From an uncultured Lachnoclostridium sp. (GTDB lineage: Bacteria > Bacillota > Clostridia > Lachnospirales > Lachnospiraceae), in contig CAJMFH010000034.1 in NCBI GenBank assembly GCA_905212635.1, forward strand, positions 1-27,876: 27,876 bases of DNA. Direction: 5' to 3'. The notes beneath the pieces are model-generated. The model made no database searches. It was not told the DNA's origin and saw only the letters and a list, made by a program, of their open reading frames with translations. The number at the start of each line of letters is the position of its first letter. The stretch's first letter is position 1. Shown piece by piece: positions 15,049 through 20,701 of this stretch. A program made the position numbers and the translations under genes.

Positions 15049-15119
15049 AGGGGCATAGTTCATCGGTAGAATAAGAGTCTCCAAAACTCCAGAGCTGGGT
15101 TCGATTCCTAGTGCCCCTG
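15049..15119 (+). tRNA. tRNA-Trp (CCA)
   Basis: Acceptor AGGGGCA (15049-15055) pairs fully with TGCCCCT (15112-15118), and the discriminator is G. The D arm is GTTC/GAAT, the anticodon loop CTCCAAA (anticodon CCA), the variable loop only four nt (AGAG), and the T arm CTGGG-TTCGATT-CCTAG. The anticodon stem AGAGT/ACTCC has an A-C mismatch at its base (27-43). The 3' CCA is not encoded. It has its own promoter and terminator and stands directly before the accessory region. Confidence 0.93.
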
Positions 15120-15128
15120 TTCATCAAG

Positions 15129-15167
15129 CAGGATTACACAGACAGAGTGATGTGGAATCCTGTTTTT
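15129..15167 (+). terminator. Intrinsic terminator of tRNA-Trp
   Basis: CAGGATT (15129-15135) pairs with AATCCTG (15156-15162), with CAC/GTG pairing possible inside, followed by five T residues. The remaining 15168-15250 stretch shows nothing I can support. Confidence 0.82.
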
Positions 15168-15251
15168 GTATTTACATTATGGAAAAAACGCTGGAATTTG
15201 TTTTCCGGTGGTAAAACTCAAACACCATTTGATAGCATTGTGGTGATTGTA

Positions 15252-15260
15252 TGGTATAAT
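15252..15260 (+). promoter_or_regulatory. Extended -10 promoter of the XRE-repeat/protease operon
   Basis: TGG-TATAAT (15252-15260) is an extended -10 element 44 nt before the ATG. The nearest -35-like hexamer, TTGATA (15229-15234), is 20 nt away from the -10, which is too far for a standard promoter, so activity may rest on the extended -10. Confidence 0.6.
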
Positions 15261-15304
15261 GAAATCATATTCAGATGACTGCGGGTCAGGAAAGGAGTTT
15301 CATT

Positions 15305-16126
15305 ATGTTTAGTATGGAAGAAATTGGTAGAAAGATTCTTTCTTTGAGAAAGAGCAGAAACATGACACAAGTAAATCTGGCAGATAAATTAGGCATTACT
15401 TATCAGGCGGTTTCCAGCTGGGAAAGGGGAAACAGTATGCCGGATATCGAAAAACTGCCGGAAATTGCCAAATTATTTGAAATTTCAATTGATGAATTAA
15501 TCGGGGAATCAAAAGTAGTTACTATGATGTTAAATACTTCCGAACAAGAGCCAGAAAATTTTGAAAAACTCACCGAAGAGGACATTACGGAAGTATTGCC
15601 TATATTAAAACCAGACCAGATTACAGAAGTCGTAAATGGCGTTAATAAATCGGCTTTAAAAGACATCAACAGGTTTCTTCCGTTTATGGAGCCGGAGGAT
15701 GTGAAAGAATTTGCAGCGAAAGCATTTAGCGCCGGGAACGACATTCGCGGCTATCTTCCCTTTTTAGATCCGGAGGATATTATAGAATTTGCAGAGGAAG
15801 CAGTCAACACCGGCAAAAGTATTTGCGGCTATCTTCCCTTTCTGGACCCGGAGGATATCAAAGAATTTGCAACAATAGAAGTCAGCGCCGGCAAAAGCAT
15901 TGGCGGCTATCTTCCCTTTTTGAACGAGGAAGATATTTTAGAATTTGCAGAGGAAGCATTTAATGCCGGCAATGATATTTGCAGCTATCTTCCCTTTTTG
16001 AAACCGGAGGATGTGAAAGAATTTGCAGCGAAAGCATTTAGCGCCGGGAACGACATTCGCGGCTATCTTCCCTTTTTGAGTCCGGAAGATGTGAATGACG
16101 CATTTACAGAAATAAGGAATAGGTGA
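15305..16126 (+). CDS. XRE-family DNA-binding protein with six 26-residue tandem repeats
   Basis: The ATG at 15305 (MFSMEEIG, 273 aa) is preceded by AAAGGAG with 7 nt spacing. The longer reading to 15275 lacks one. Residues 5-67 are a clear Cro/C1-type HTH (IGRKILSLRKSRNMTQ, ITYQAVSSWERG, MPDIEKLPEIAKLF, SIDELIG). After a linker come repeats of exactly 26 residues starting at 124, 150, 176, 202, 228 and 254 (the last partial), with consensus YLPFLxPEDIxEFAxxAxxAGxxIxG. A diverged copy precedes them at about 98-123. Such short helical repeats would stack as an alpha-solenoid, a protein-protein surface. It is followed 3 nt later by an HExxH gene, so it is one operon. A metal-protease-controlled repressor, as in ImmR/ImmA, is a plausible model but not shown. 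Confidence 0.9.
   Translation: MFSMEEIGRKILSLRKSRNMTQVNLADKLGITYQAVSSWERGNSMPDIEKLPEIAKLFEISIDELIGESKVVTMMLNTSEQEPENFEKLTEEDITEVLPILKPDQITEVVNGVNKSALKDINRFLPFMEPEDVKEFAAKAFSAGNDIRGYLPFLDPEDIIEFAEEAVNTGKSICGYLPFLDPEDIKEFATIEVSAGKSIGGYLPFLNEEDILEFAEEAFNAGNDICSYLPFLKPEDVKEFAAKAFSAGNDIRGYLPFLSPEDVNDAFTEIRNR
15674..16123 (+). repeat. 78-bp tandem repeats coding the solenoid
   Basis: Six in-frame units of 78 bp (26 codons). Units 1 and 5 share a 74-bp perfect match (15692-15765 and 16004-16077), exactly four periods (312 bp) apart, while the units between them differ clearly. This shows recent copying of one unit rather than slow drift alone. Confidence 0.9.
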
Positions 16127-16129
16127 ATC

Positions 16130-16846
16130 ATGGATATTCTTTTTTGCGAAGCTCCGATTGAGGAGGATATAAACAGCATATTAAGTCTGCTAACCTTAAA
16201 TGAAGAACATATGCGTGTAAAAAAATACATCTGCGAATATTTTCATATTCCAACAGAACTTGCGCTTCTAAACAATACGGAATTAGAAGAAGCTGTCCGA
16301 ACTATTGTTATGAACGAGCAAAAAAATAGTGCCGAAGCAATCGCCGGCAAAATCGAAAAGATGAATTGCCTGTGGCAGGAAAATCACGACGAAATAAGTC
16401 GTACATTACGCAGTATATTTGAATGCACCTTGGAATCACAGCAGTGGTGCGCCTTTATGAGTGTGAATTGTGTCTGCCCTTATGATTTTGAGAATAATCG
16501 AATTTATATAAATCACAGGAAATCATCGAAAGAAATGCTGGAGACTTGTGTTCATGAACTGATTCATTATTACTGGTTTCATAAATGGAATGCGCTGTTT
16601 AAAAACCAATACGCATCTTCCGTTGTCTGGATTTTTTCTGAAATAGCCATTGATGCCTTGTTTTTTGAAACGCCCCTGAAAAAATATTGCGTAAGCCAGC
16701 ATCCGGCGCACGATCATTTTTATAAGGAATCTTACAAAGGTCAGAATTTGATGGAATATTTCAGAGAATTATATCGGGATCATTCCATGGCAGACTTCAT
16801 GCGTCTGGGGATAGAAGATGTACTTGCCGGCAATGGAATATTTTGA
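16130..16846 (+). CDS. Predicted HExxH zinc metallopeptidase paired with the XRE-repeat protein
   Basis: This 238-aa soluble protein has HELIH at residues 142-146 within ETCVHELIHYYWF. SEIAID follows about 25 residues later, offering E171 as a third zinc ligand in gluzincin style. Before the motif lies a strand (NRIYINHRKS) and a segment with four cysteines (about C98-C116). The C-terminus has H191, H194 and H196 in QHPAHDHFY. There is no signal peptide or membrane helix, so it acts in the cytoplasm. The ATG lies 3 nt past the upstream TGA, with AGGAATAGG as the ribosome binding site inside the previous gene's end, implying coupling. The pair resembles repressor/anti-repressor-protease modules such as ImmR-ImmA, but the sequence around HExxH is not a plain ImmA type. 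I do not recognise a named family. Confidence 0.8.
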   Translation: MDILFCEAPIEEDINSILSLLTLNEEHMRVKKYICEYFHIPTELALLNNTELEEAVRTIVMNEQKNSAEAIAGKIEKMNCLWQENHDEISRTLRSIFECTLESQQWCAFMSVNCVCPYDFENNRIYINHRKSSKEMLETCVHELIHYYWFHKWNALFKNQYASSVVWIFSEIAIDALFFETPLKKYCVSQHPAHDHFYKESYKGQNLMEYFRELYRDHSMADFMRLGIEDVLAGNGIF

Positions 16847-16854
16847 ATCATAGA

Positions 16855-16883
16855 TTGACATAAAGGAAATGTAATGCTATTAT
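16855..16883 (+). promoter_or_regulatory. Strong promoter of a counter-transcribed (antitoxin-type) RNA
   Basis: A perfect TTGACA (16855-16860), 17 nt, TATTAT (16878-16883), with TGC just before the -10 (extended -10). No credible ORF with a ribosome binding site follows, and the transcript runs into the 3' end of the 36-aa minus-strand gene, as in type I antitoxin RNAs. Confidence 0.75.
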
Positions 16884-16889
16884 AATAGT

Positions 16890-16990
16890 TAGAAAGGTAC
16901 TACCGATAGACGGTTAGCCTGATAAAACTAAATGGTTAAGAATGGCCGCTCAGTTTGCCAGAACTATGGGCGGTCATTTTGTGTCCTGCT
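16890..16990 (+). ncRNA. Putative antisense RNA of a type I toxin-antitoxin locus
   Basis: A transcript starting near 16890 would begin with a hairpin (ACCG-ATAGA-CGGT, 16903-16915) and end at the hairpin 16941-16978, giving about 100 nt. It would be complementary to the last codons and terminator of the minus-strand peptide gene (16964-17074). Ends are estimated from promoter and hairpin positions only. The layout resembles convergent pairs such as par of pAD1 or TxpA/RatA. Confidence 0.55.
16941..16978. terminator. Bidirectional hairpin shared by toxin mRNA and antisense RNA
   Basis: AATGGCCGCTCA (16941-16952) pairs, with small mismatches, with TGGGCGGTCATT (16967-16978); AGTT/AACT extends the stem. 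On the plus strand it is followed by TTGTGT and on the minus strand by CTTAACC, so U-tracts are weak. The stop codon of the 36-aa gene lies inside it, as expected for a compact convergent locus. Confidence 0.6.
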
Positions 16991-17074
16991 ATCTCTCCTG
17001 CCGAAAGAATAGCCAAGACTAAAACAAGTCAGGCACAAGCTGATAACAGCTATGAATCCTTTGATCGTGAGCAT
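16964..17074 (-). CDS. 36-aa hydrophobic peptide, putative type I toxin
   Basis: The small ORF starts at ATG 17074, 6 nt after a full GAGGAGGT (17088-17081), and ends at TAG 16966-16964. Residues 7-24 (FIAVISLCLTCFSLGYSF) form one membrane helix, followed by a charged tail GRRDSRTQNDRP. This is the build of Fst/TxpA and holin-like type I toxins, which insert into the membrane. A GTG two codons earlier abuts the Shine-Dalgarno and is a poorer start. The leader carries CCTCCTC (17146-17140), which can pair perfectly with GAGGAGG and so block translation. A promoter lies at 17183-17211 and a counter-transcribed RNA overlaps the 3' end. I have not matched it to a specific named family, and the toxin call rests on architecture. 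Confidence 0.68.
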   Translation of the reverse strand: MLTIKGFIAVISLCLTCFSLGYSFGRRDSRTQNDRP

Positions 17075-17182
17075 GAGCACACCTCCTCAAACGAATTTTC
17101 CAAAAGGGATTTTTATGTAAACAGAGCTAAAACTCTCTGGAGGAGGCTAACCGCCTACCGTATATGGCAGTACCTTAAATAT

Positions 17183-17211
17183 ATTACATTAAACATATGT
17201 TCAGATTTCAA
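17183..17211 (-). promoter_or_regulatory. Promoter of the putative toxin mRNA
   Basis: On the minus strand TTGAAA (17211-17206), 17 nt, TGTAAT (17188-17183). Transcription would begin near 17176, giving a 100-nt structured leader before the peptide ATG. Confidence 0.6.
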
Positions 17212-17233
17212 GTATAATTTTAACCTTTATTAA

Positions 17234-17278
17234 GAAACTATCCCTGTTACCCACTTACTGGATAACAGGGATAGTTTC
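17234..17278. terminator. Perfect 16-bp inverted repeat, probable terminator of the sigV operon
   Basis: GAAACTATCCCTGTTA (17234-17249) and TAACAGGGATAGTTTC (17263-17278) are exact reverse complements around a 13-nt loop. It lies downstream of the deacetylase gene on the minus strand, where a terminator is due, and is followed there by TTAATAAAG. The U-tract is weak, so another role is possible. Confidence 0.6.
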
Positions 17279-17293
17279 ATAGGATACCGTACT

Positions 17294-17392
17294 CTATGCT
17301 TTTGATTTCTTCTTATTTTTCTTAAGACCTTTTATCGTTCTCGTCTTCACAGATGCTTTCTTAATGGTAACCTTCTTTGCTTTTTTGAATTT
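17294..17392 (-). pseudogene. Remnant of a lysine-rich fibronectin-III-like surface repeat
   Basis: On the minus strand, in frame with the deacetylase gene but after its TAA and a further TAG (codons TAA-TGG-TAG), 32 codons read KFKKAKKVTIKKAS, VKTRTIKGLKKNKK, KSKA and stop. This matches the end of lysine-rich fibronectin-III-like repeats of Lachnospiraceae surface proteins, which run on to YYVRVRAY. It has no start codon or ribosome binding site. It is either a degraded C-terminal extension of the deacetylase or a leftover of a deleted surface gene. Confidence 0.55.
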
Positions 17393-17398
17393 CTACCA

Positions 17399-18217
17399 TT
17401 ATCTCCCACTAAAATACACTTTTCCGCCCTCTGCCTTTATCTTTTTATAATAAAACAATTCATCCACCGTAACCAGCTGAAATCCTTTTTTCTTTAACCG
17501 CGGGATCAATGTTTGAACTGCGTCTGCTGTGGAAGGGTACAGGTCGTGCATCAAAACAATATCCCCGTCTTTTATCTTTTTCGCCCTTTGGAGAATTTGG
17601 GAAGCGTCCCGCGAGCGCCAGTCCTCTGTGTCAATGCTCCAGTAGATCATAGGAATCTTGAATGTCTTACGCATCAGATCATTGACTGCGCCCTCCGGTG
17701 GGCGGATTGCCGACACTTCCCGTCCGATCACTTGTTTGACCGCCGTGTTAGATTTATCTAACTCTTTCAACATTCCGGCAGAATCCAGTTTCGTCAGATT
17801 GACATGATGATAGGTATGACTGGCAATCTGGTGTCCCTGACGATATGCTTTCTTCATCACTTTAGCATAGGTGGACACACGGTCACCAACTACAAAGAAA
17901 GTAACTTTCGCATCGTTTTGTTCGGCAGTTTTTAAAATGCGCGAGGTGACCGGCGTATAGGGCCCATCATCAAACGTCAATGCCACCATCGGTTTCTTTG
18001 GATCCAGGTCTTTTCGAATCCAGGAAACCGTTTTCTTTTTTCTCTTCTCCGGCTTCTTCTCTTTCGCCGAAACAACCGGGACAGCAGGGCTTTTTGTCTC
18101 ATACACCGTATTTGTCTCATTGGCACGCAACGAGTTCAAAGCCCAGCCCACAAACAAAATATCTGCAAGCAAAATTCCTCCACACATACCAATCAAAGCT
18201 TTTTTATTGATCTTCAT
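17399..18217 (-). CDS. Membrane-anchored polysaccharide (peptidoglycan) deacetylase, CE4 family
   Basis: This 272-aa protein has an N-terminal membrane anchor (about residues 6-28), a basic linker (52-62) and a NodB-type domain (75-255). CE4 motifs are TFDDGP with D83/D84 (81-86), SHTYHH with zinc ligands H134 and H138, RPPEG (172-176, normally RPPYG), WSIDTEDW and LMHD with H224. It should deacetylate cell-wall GlcNAc or MurNAc residues outside the membrane, which lowers sensitivity to lysozyme. It lies 11 nt after the RsiV-like gene, last in the sigV-rsiV operon, which supports a lysozyme-resistance role. Whether it is PgdA-like or PdaA-like cannot be fixed from the motifs. Confidence 0.92.
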   Translation of the reverse strand: MKINKKALIGMCGGILLADILFVGWALNSLRANETNTVYETKSPAVPVVSAKEKKPEKRKKKTVSWIRKDLDPKKPMVALTFDDGPYTPVTSRILKTAEQNDAKVTFFVVGDRVSTYAKVMKKAYRQGHQIASHTYHHVNLTKLDSAGMLKELDKSNTAVKQVIGREVSAIRPPEGAVNDLMRKTFKIPMIYWSIDTEDWRSRDASQILQRAKKIKDGDIVLMHDLYPSTADAVQTLIPRLKKKGFQLVTVDELFYYKKIKAEGGKVYFSGR

Positions 18218-18228
18218 ACTCTAATACC

Positions 18229-19131
18229 TCACTTTACAAAATATTCCTTTTTTATTATATTCTGAATCCGTTCTTGTGGAATACAAAACTGACACGCCCC
18301 CATATACCCGGGCGCCACCTCATATTTATCAAATAACATAACAAGTTCTTTTTTATTATTAATATAAAAATCAGCTTCTTTTCCAACTCCCGTCCAGTTC
18401 ATCCCCTTTTTGTCAATGAAATATACCTTCTCTTTGTCCGTTTTCATATTATTACGCATCTGTTTCTTAATTTCCTTTGTCAACACCGCGCGATAATCTG
18501 TATTGTCTTTAAAAATATCTTCTAAGGTAATACATTTTCCTGTTTTTTTATCTATATGGTATACTTTCGCCTCGTCACTTGAGGTATTTATTTGAACAAT
18601 CGAATTGATTTTAAGGGAAAACAAACGTTTCGTATTGGTAACAACCTCATAATCTATCGTCACATTTTCGCGTCCTTTTCCTTTCGTTTCCTTTACGTCT
18701 TTCCAGTACTCATCTATAATCTTATCCGTATATTTTTTAATCTGAGCATTTAATTTTTTGCTGGCATCTTCATCCGCTTTTTTGTCTTTCCCGGTTACCT
18801 TTACTTCGGGAACCCGCACACTGGCACTCATCTCACCTGTATTATCTTCAAAATCCCTGAATGTCACAATTTTTACAATATTTCCCAGCACCGGAACTTT
18901 ACTTAACGCATAGGCTGCTTTTTCATTAAAATGCAGCAGCAATCCAAACGCCAGCACGGCAGCCGCTATAACACTTCCAATACGGAAACTCCACTTCATA
19001 CAAATAGTTGTATTTTTACCTTCTTTTTGTTTTCCTGTCTTAATTCCCTGTTTTACGCGTTCTTGCAATTCTTCCGGAATTTCAATATTATCATAAGCTT
19101 TTTTCATGTTACTCAATACATTTTTTTTCAT
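18229..19131 (-). CDS. rsiV: RsiV-like anti-sigma factor
   Basis: This 300-aa protein has a cytoplasmic N-terminal region (1-46) that would hold the sigma factor, a membrane helix (about 48-67), and an extracellular part with a DUF4163/PdaC-like stretch (about 104-190) and a C-terminal DUF3298/RsiV domain (about 195-298, ending FDKYEVAPGYMGACQFCIP). In Bacillus subtilis RsiV binds lysozyme through this domain and is then cut by signal peptidase and a site-2 protease, releasing SigV. A possible signal peptidase site AYA-L follows the helix at about 73-76. The ATG overlaps the sigma factor stop (ATGA), so the two are translationally coupled. The symbol is by analogy. Confidence 0.88.
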   Translation of the reverse strand: MKKNVLSNMKKAYDNIEIPEELQERVKQGIKTGKQKEGKNTTICMKWSFRIGSVIAAAVLAFGLLLHFNEKAAYALSKVPVLGNIVKIVTFRDFEDNTGEMSASVRVPEVKVTGKDKKADEDASKKLNAQIKKYTDKIIDEYWKDVKETKGKGRENVTIDYEVVTNTKRLFSLKINSIVQINTSSDEAKVYHIDKKTGKCITLEDIFKDNTDYRAVLTKEIKKQMRNNMKTDKEKVYFIDKKGMNWTGVGKEADFYINNKKELVMLFDKYEVAPGYMGACQFCIPQERIQNIIKKEYFVK

Positions 19132-19625
19132 GATAATTTCTCTCCTTTCGTCATTTCAATCTCCAATTTTTGAATACTTCGATACAATATGGATTTTACC
19201 GTATTCGTCTTTAATCTGAGAACTTCTGCAATCTCTTCCAATTTTTTATCCTCGAAAAATCGAAGAAGAACAATCGTCCTTTCTTTTGAATTCAATTTAT
19301 CAAGTGCCCTTTTCAGATCCATATCCTCATATGAATCCCACGAAGCCCCTTGAATATAGTATTCCGGATTATCCATGGAAACTTCCCGTTTTTGCCGGCT
19401 CAGGAAATCCATCGCACAATTGATGACAATCCGAAACAGCCAGGTTTCAACATACTCTTCCTTTTTCACACTATCCGCATACTGCATTGCCCGGCACGCG
19501 CTGTCCTGCACGATATCCAATGCATCTTCCTGATTTTTTACATAGGTAAAAGCAATCCGGTACATGGATTCATAGGAAGAAAGAATGGTTTCCTCGACCA
19601 GCTGTCTTTTTTTCTTCGATTGCAT
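19128..19625 (-). CDS. sigV: ECF RNA polymerase sigma factor (SigV-like)
   Basis: The start at 19625 (MQSKKKRQL, 165 aa) follows GAGGAGGG by 5 nt. The longer reading to 19709 runs through the promoter. Region 2 (about 20-85) contains AFTYVKNQEDALDIVQDS and ETWLFRIVINCAMDFL, and region 4 (about 110-160) contains KERTIVLLRFFEDKKLEEIAEVL with a final recognition helix TNTVKSILYRSI. It belongs to group 4 (ECF). The gene overlaps the RsiV-like anti-sigma gene by 4 nt and has an ECF-type promoter upstream, as expected for positive autoregulation. The adjacent deacetylase is a likely target. The SigV name is by synteny with rsiV. Confidence 0.93.
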   Translation of the reverse strand: MQSKKKRQLVEETILSSYESMYRIAFTYVKNQEDALDIVQDSACRAMQYADSVKKEEYVETWLFRIVINCAMDFLSRQKREVSMDNPEYYIQGASWDSYEDMDLKRALDKLNSKERTIVLLRFFEDKKLEEIAEVLRLKTNTVKSILYRSIQKLEIEMTKGEKLS

Positions 19626-19657
19626 ATTGTCCCTCCTCTCTTTTCGTTTTACATAAG

Positions 19658-19687
19658 TTAGACGTCGGACAGTTCTAAAAAGTTGCA
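19658..19687 (-). promoter_or_regulatory. ECF-type autoregulatory promoter of sigV-rsiV-deacetylase
   Basis: On the minus strand TGCAAC (19687-19682), then 17 nt starting with TTTTT, then CGTCTAA (19664-19658). This is the AAC/CGTC pattern of SigV/SigX/SigW-type ECF promoters, with correct spacing. It lies 33 nt before the sigV ATG. Confidence 0.8.
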
Positions 19688-19688
19688 T

Positions 19689-19746
19689 AAAAATAGAGCC
19701 GCCGCACAAATAATTTTTCTATTGCACGACAAGCTCCTCTATTTTT
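19689..19746 (-). terminator. Terminator between nadA and the sigV operon
   Basis: On the minus strand AAAAATAGAG (19746-19737) pairs with CTCTATTTTT (19698-19689), with GC-rich imperfect pairing inside. The run of T after the second arm (minus strand TTTTTATG) ends nadA transcription just before the ECF promoter. The opposite T-run on the plus strand makes it potentially bidirectional. Confidence 0.7.
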
Positions 19747-19759
19747 TGCCTTTTACAAA

Positions 19760-20674
19760 TTATGCCAGTTCCAACATTCGTTCCAATGCTACACTCGCCT
19801 TTTTGCTTACTTCTTCGTCCACAAACATTTCCGGTGCCATATTCGTAAGCGCCTGCTCTACTTTGTCCAATGTAATCTTTTTCATATTCGGACAAAACTG
19901 GCGATGGCCTACATTGTAGAATTTTTTCTGTGGATTTTTCTGCTGCAATTCATAAAACACACCCATTTCGGTGCAAATGATGAATTTATCATGGTCACTT
20001 GCCGTCGCATAATCAATGATTTCCGAAGTGCTTCCGATGAAATCCGAAAGTTCAAGTACATCCCACGTACACTCTGGGTGGGTCAGTACCAGCGCATCCG
20101 GATGAAGTCCCTTCGCTTCTTTTACATTTTCCGCATGAATGCTTTTATGTACATGACAGTATCCATCATGGAAAATAAACTCTTTTTCCGGCAGTTTGCT
20201 CGCCACATAACGACCAAGGTTATTGTCCGGGATAAAGAAAATACGTTTATTTGGCAGGGCTTTTACGACACGCAGCGCATTGGAGGAAGTCACACACACA
20301 TCCGAGTGTGCTTTAATCTCAGCTGTAGAATTTACATAACACACGACGGCGACATCTTCGTACTGCTCTCTGACTTCTTCAATCCGACGAACATCTACCA
20401 TATGTGCCATCGGACAGTCTGCGTACTCATCCGCCATGATAACGCGTTTTCCCGGATTCAGGATTTTTGCGCTCTCTCCCATAAAGGAAACACCACAGAA
20501 TAATATGTTCTGATTTGGGATAGAAACCGCTTTTTTTGCTAAGAAAAAGGAATCTCCTACAAAATCCGCGATTTCCTGTACCGCACCATCTACATAATAA
20601 TGCGCAAGGATTACAACATCTTTTTCTTTCTGCATCTGTTTAATATTTTCTATTTGTTGTTTTTTATTCTCCAT
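19760..20674 (-). CDS. nadA: Quinolinate synthase
   Basis: This 304-aa NadA condenses iminoaspartate with dihydroxyacetone phosphate to quinolinate using a 4Fe-4S cluster. Cluster ligands are C87 (YADCPMA), C173 (GYCHVH) and C261 (FCPNMKK). Other family motifs are AHYYVDGAVQEIAD, FIPDNNLGRY and LTHPECTWDV. The length fits the short bacterial type. It is unusual that nadB and nadC are not adjacent: the gene stands 27 nt downstream of an ABC exporter gene and may be read from that transcript. GAGGAG precedes the ATG. A terminator follows at once. The call is secure. Confidence 0.96.
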   Translation of the reverse strand: MENKKQQIENIKQMQKEKDVVILAHYYVDGAVQEIADFVGDSFFLAKKAVSIPNQNILFCGVSFMGESAKILNPGKRVIMADEYADCPMAHMVDVRRIEEVREQYEDVAVVCYVNSTAEIKAHSDVCVTSSNALRVVKALPNKRIFFIPDNNLGRYVASKLPEKEFIFHDGYCHVHKSIHAENVKEAKGLHPDALVLTHPECTWDVLELSDFIGSTSEIIDYATASDHDKFIICTEMGVFYELQQKNPQKKFYNVGHRQFCPNMKKITLDKVEQALTNMAPEMFVDEEVSKKASVALERMLELA

Positions 20675-20701
20675 GTTCTCCTCATTCCTTTTCTTAGTGG
20701 A

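Larger units (their letters stand above)
16894..17176. repeat. Inverted repeats at the two transcription starts of the toxin locus
   Basis: The segment 16894-16920 on the plus strand and 17176-17144 on the minus strand both read AAGGTACT(A/G)CC, then a central ATA and ACGGT, then CGGTTAGCCT, the second with about 6 extra nt. Each begins at the predicted start of its own convergent transcript, so both RNAs would share the same 5' hairpin sequence. Confidence 0.75.

Noticed and set aside
15674..16123. Regular 78-bp repeats as a CRISPR array
   Set aside because: The repeats are in frame within one protein, differ between units, and have no spacers of unique sequence. They encode the 26-residue solenoid.
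16955..17233. Plus-strand ORF of 92 aa across the toxin-like locus
   Set aside because: It has no ribosome binding site, runs antisense to the well-supported 36-aa gene, and crosses the toxin promoter. Its composition is not protein-like.
17261..17278. Resemblance of GGATAACAGGG to the I-SceI homing site
   Set aside because: Only 11 positions agree, and it is explained by the perfect inverted repeat. There is no intron or homing endonuclease gene nearby.
15120..17290. Complete integrative element inserted at tRNA-Trp
   Set aside because: No integrase, relaxase or replication gene and no repeated tRNA 3' end was found in the window. Only the accessory character of the genes is supported.
19904..20503. 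Plus-strand ORF of 199 aa antisense to nadA
   Set aside because: It is a shadow of nadA: no ribosome binding site, and a composition rich in F, I, H and C typical of antisense reading.
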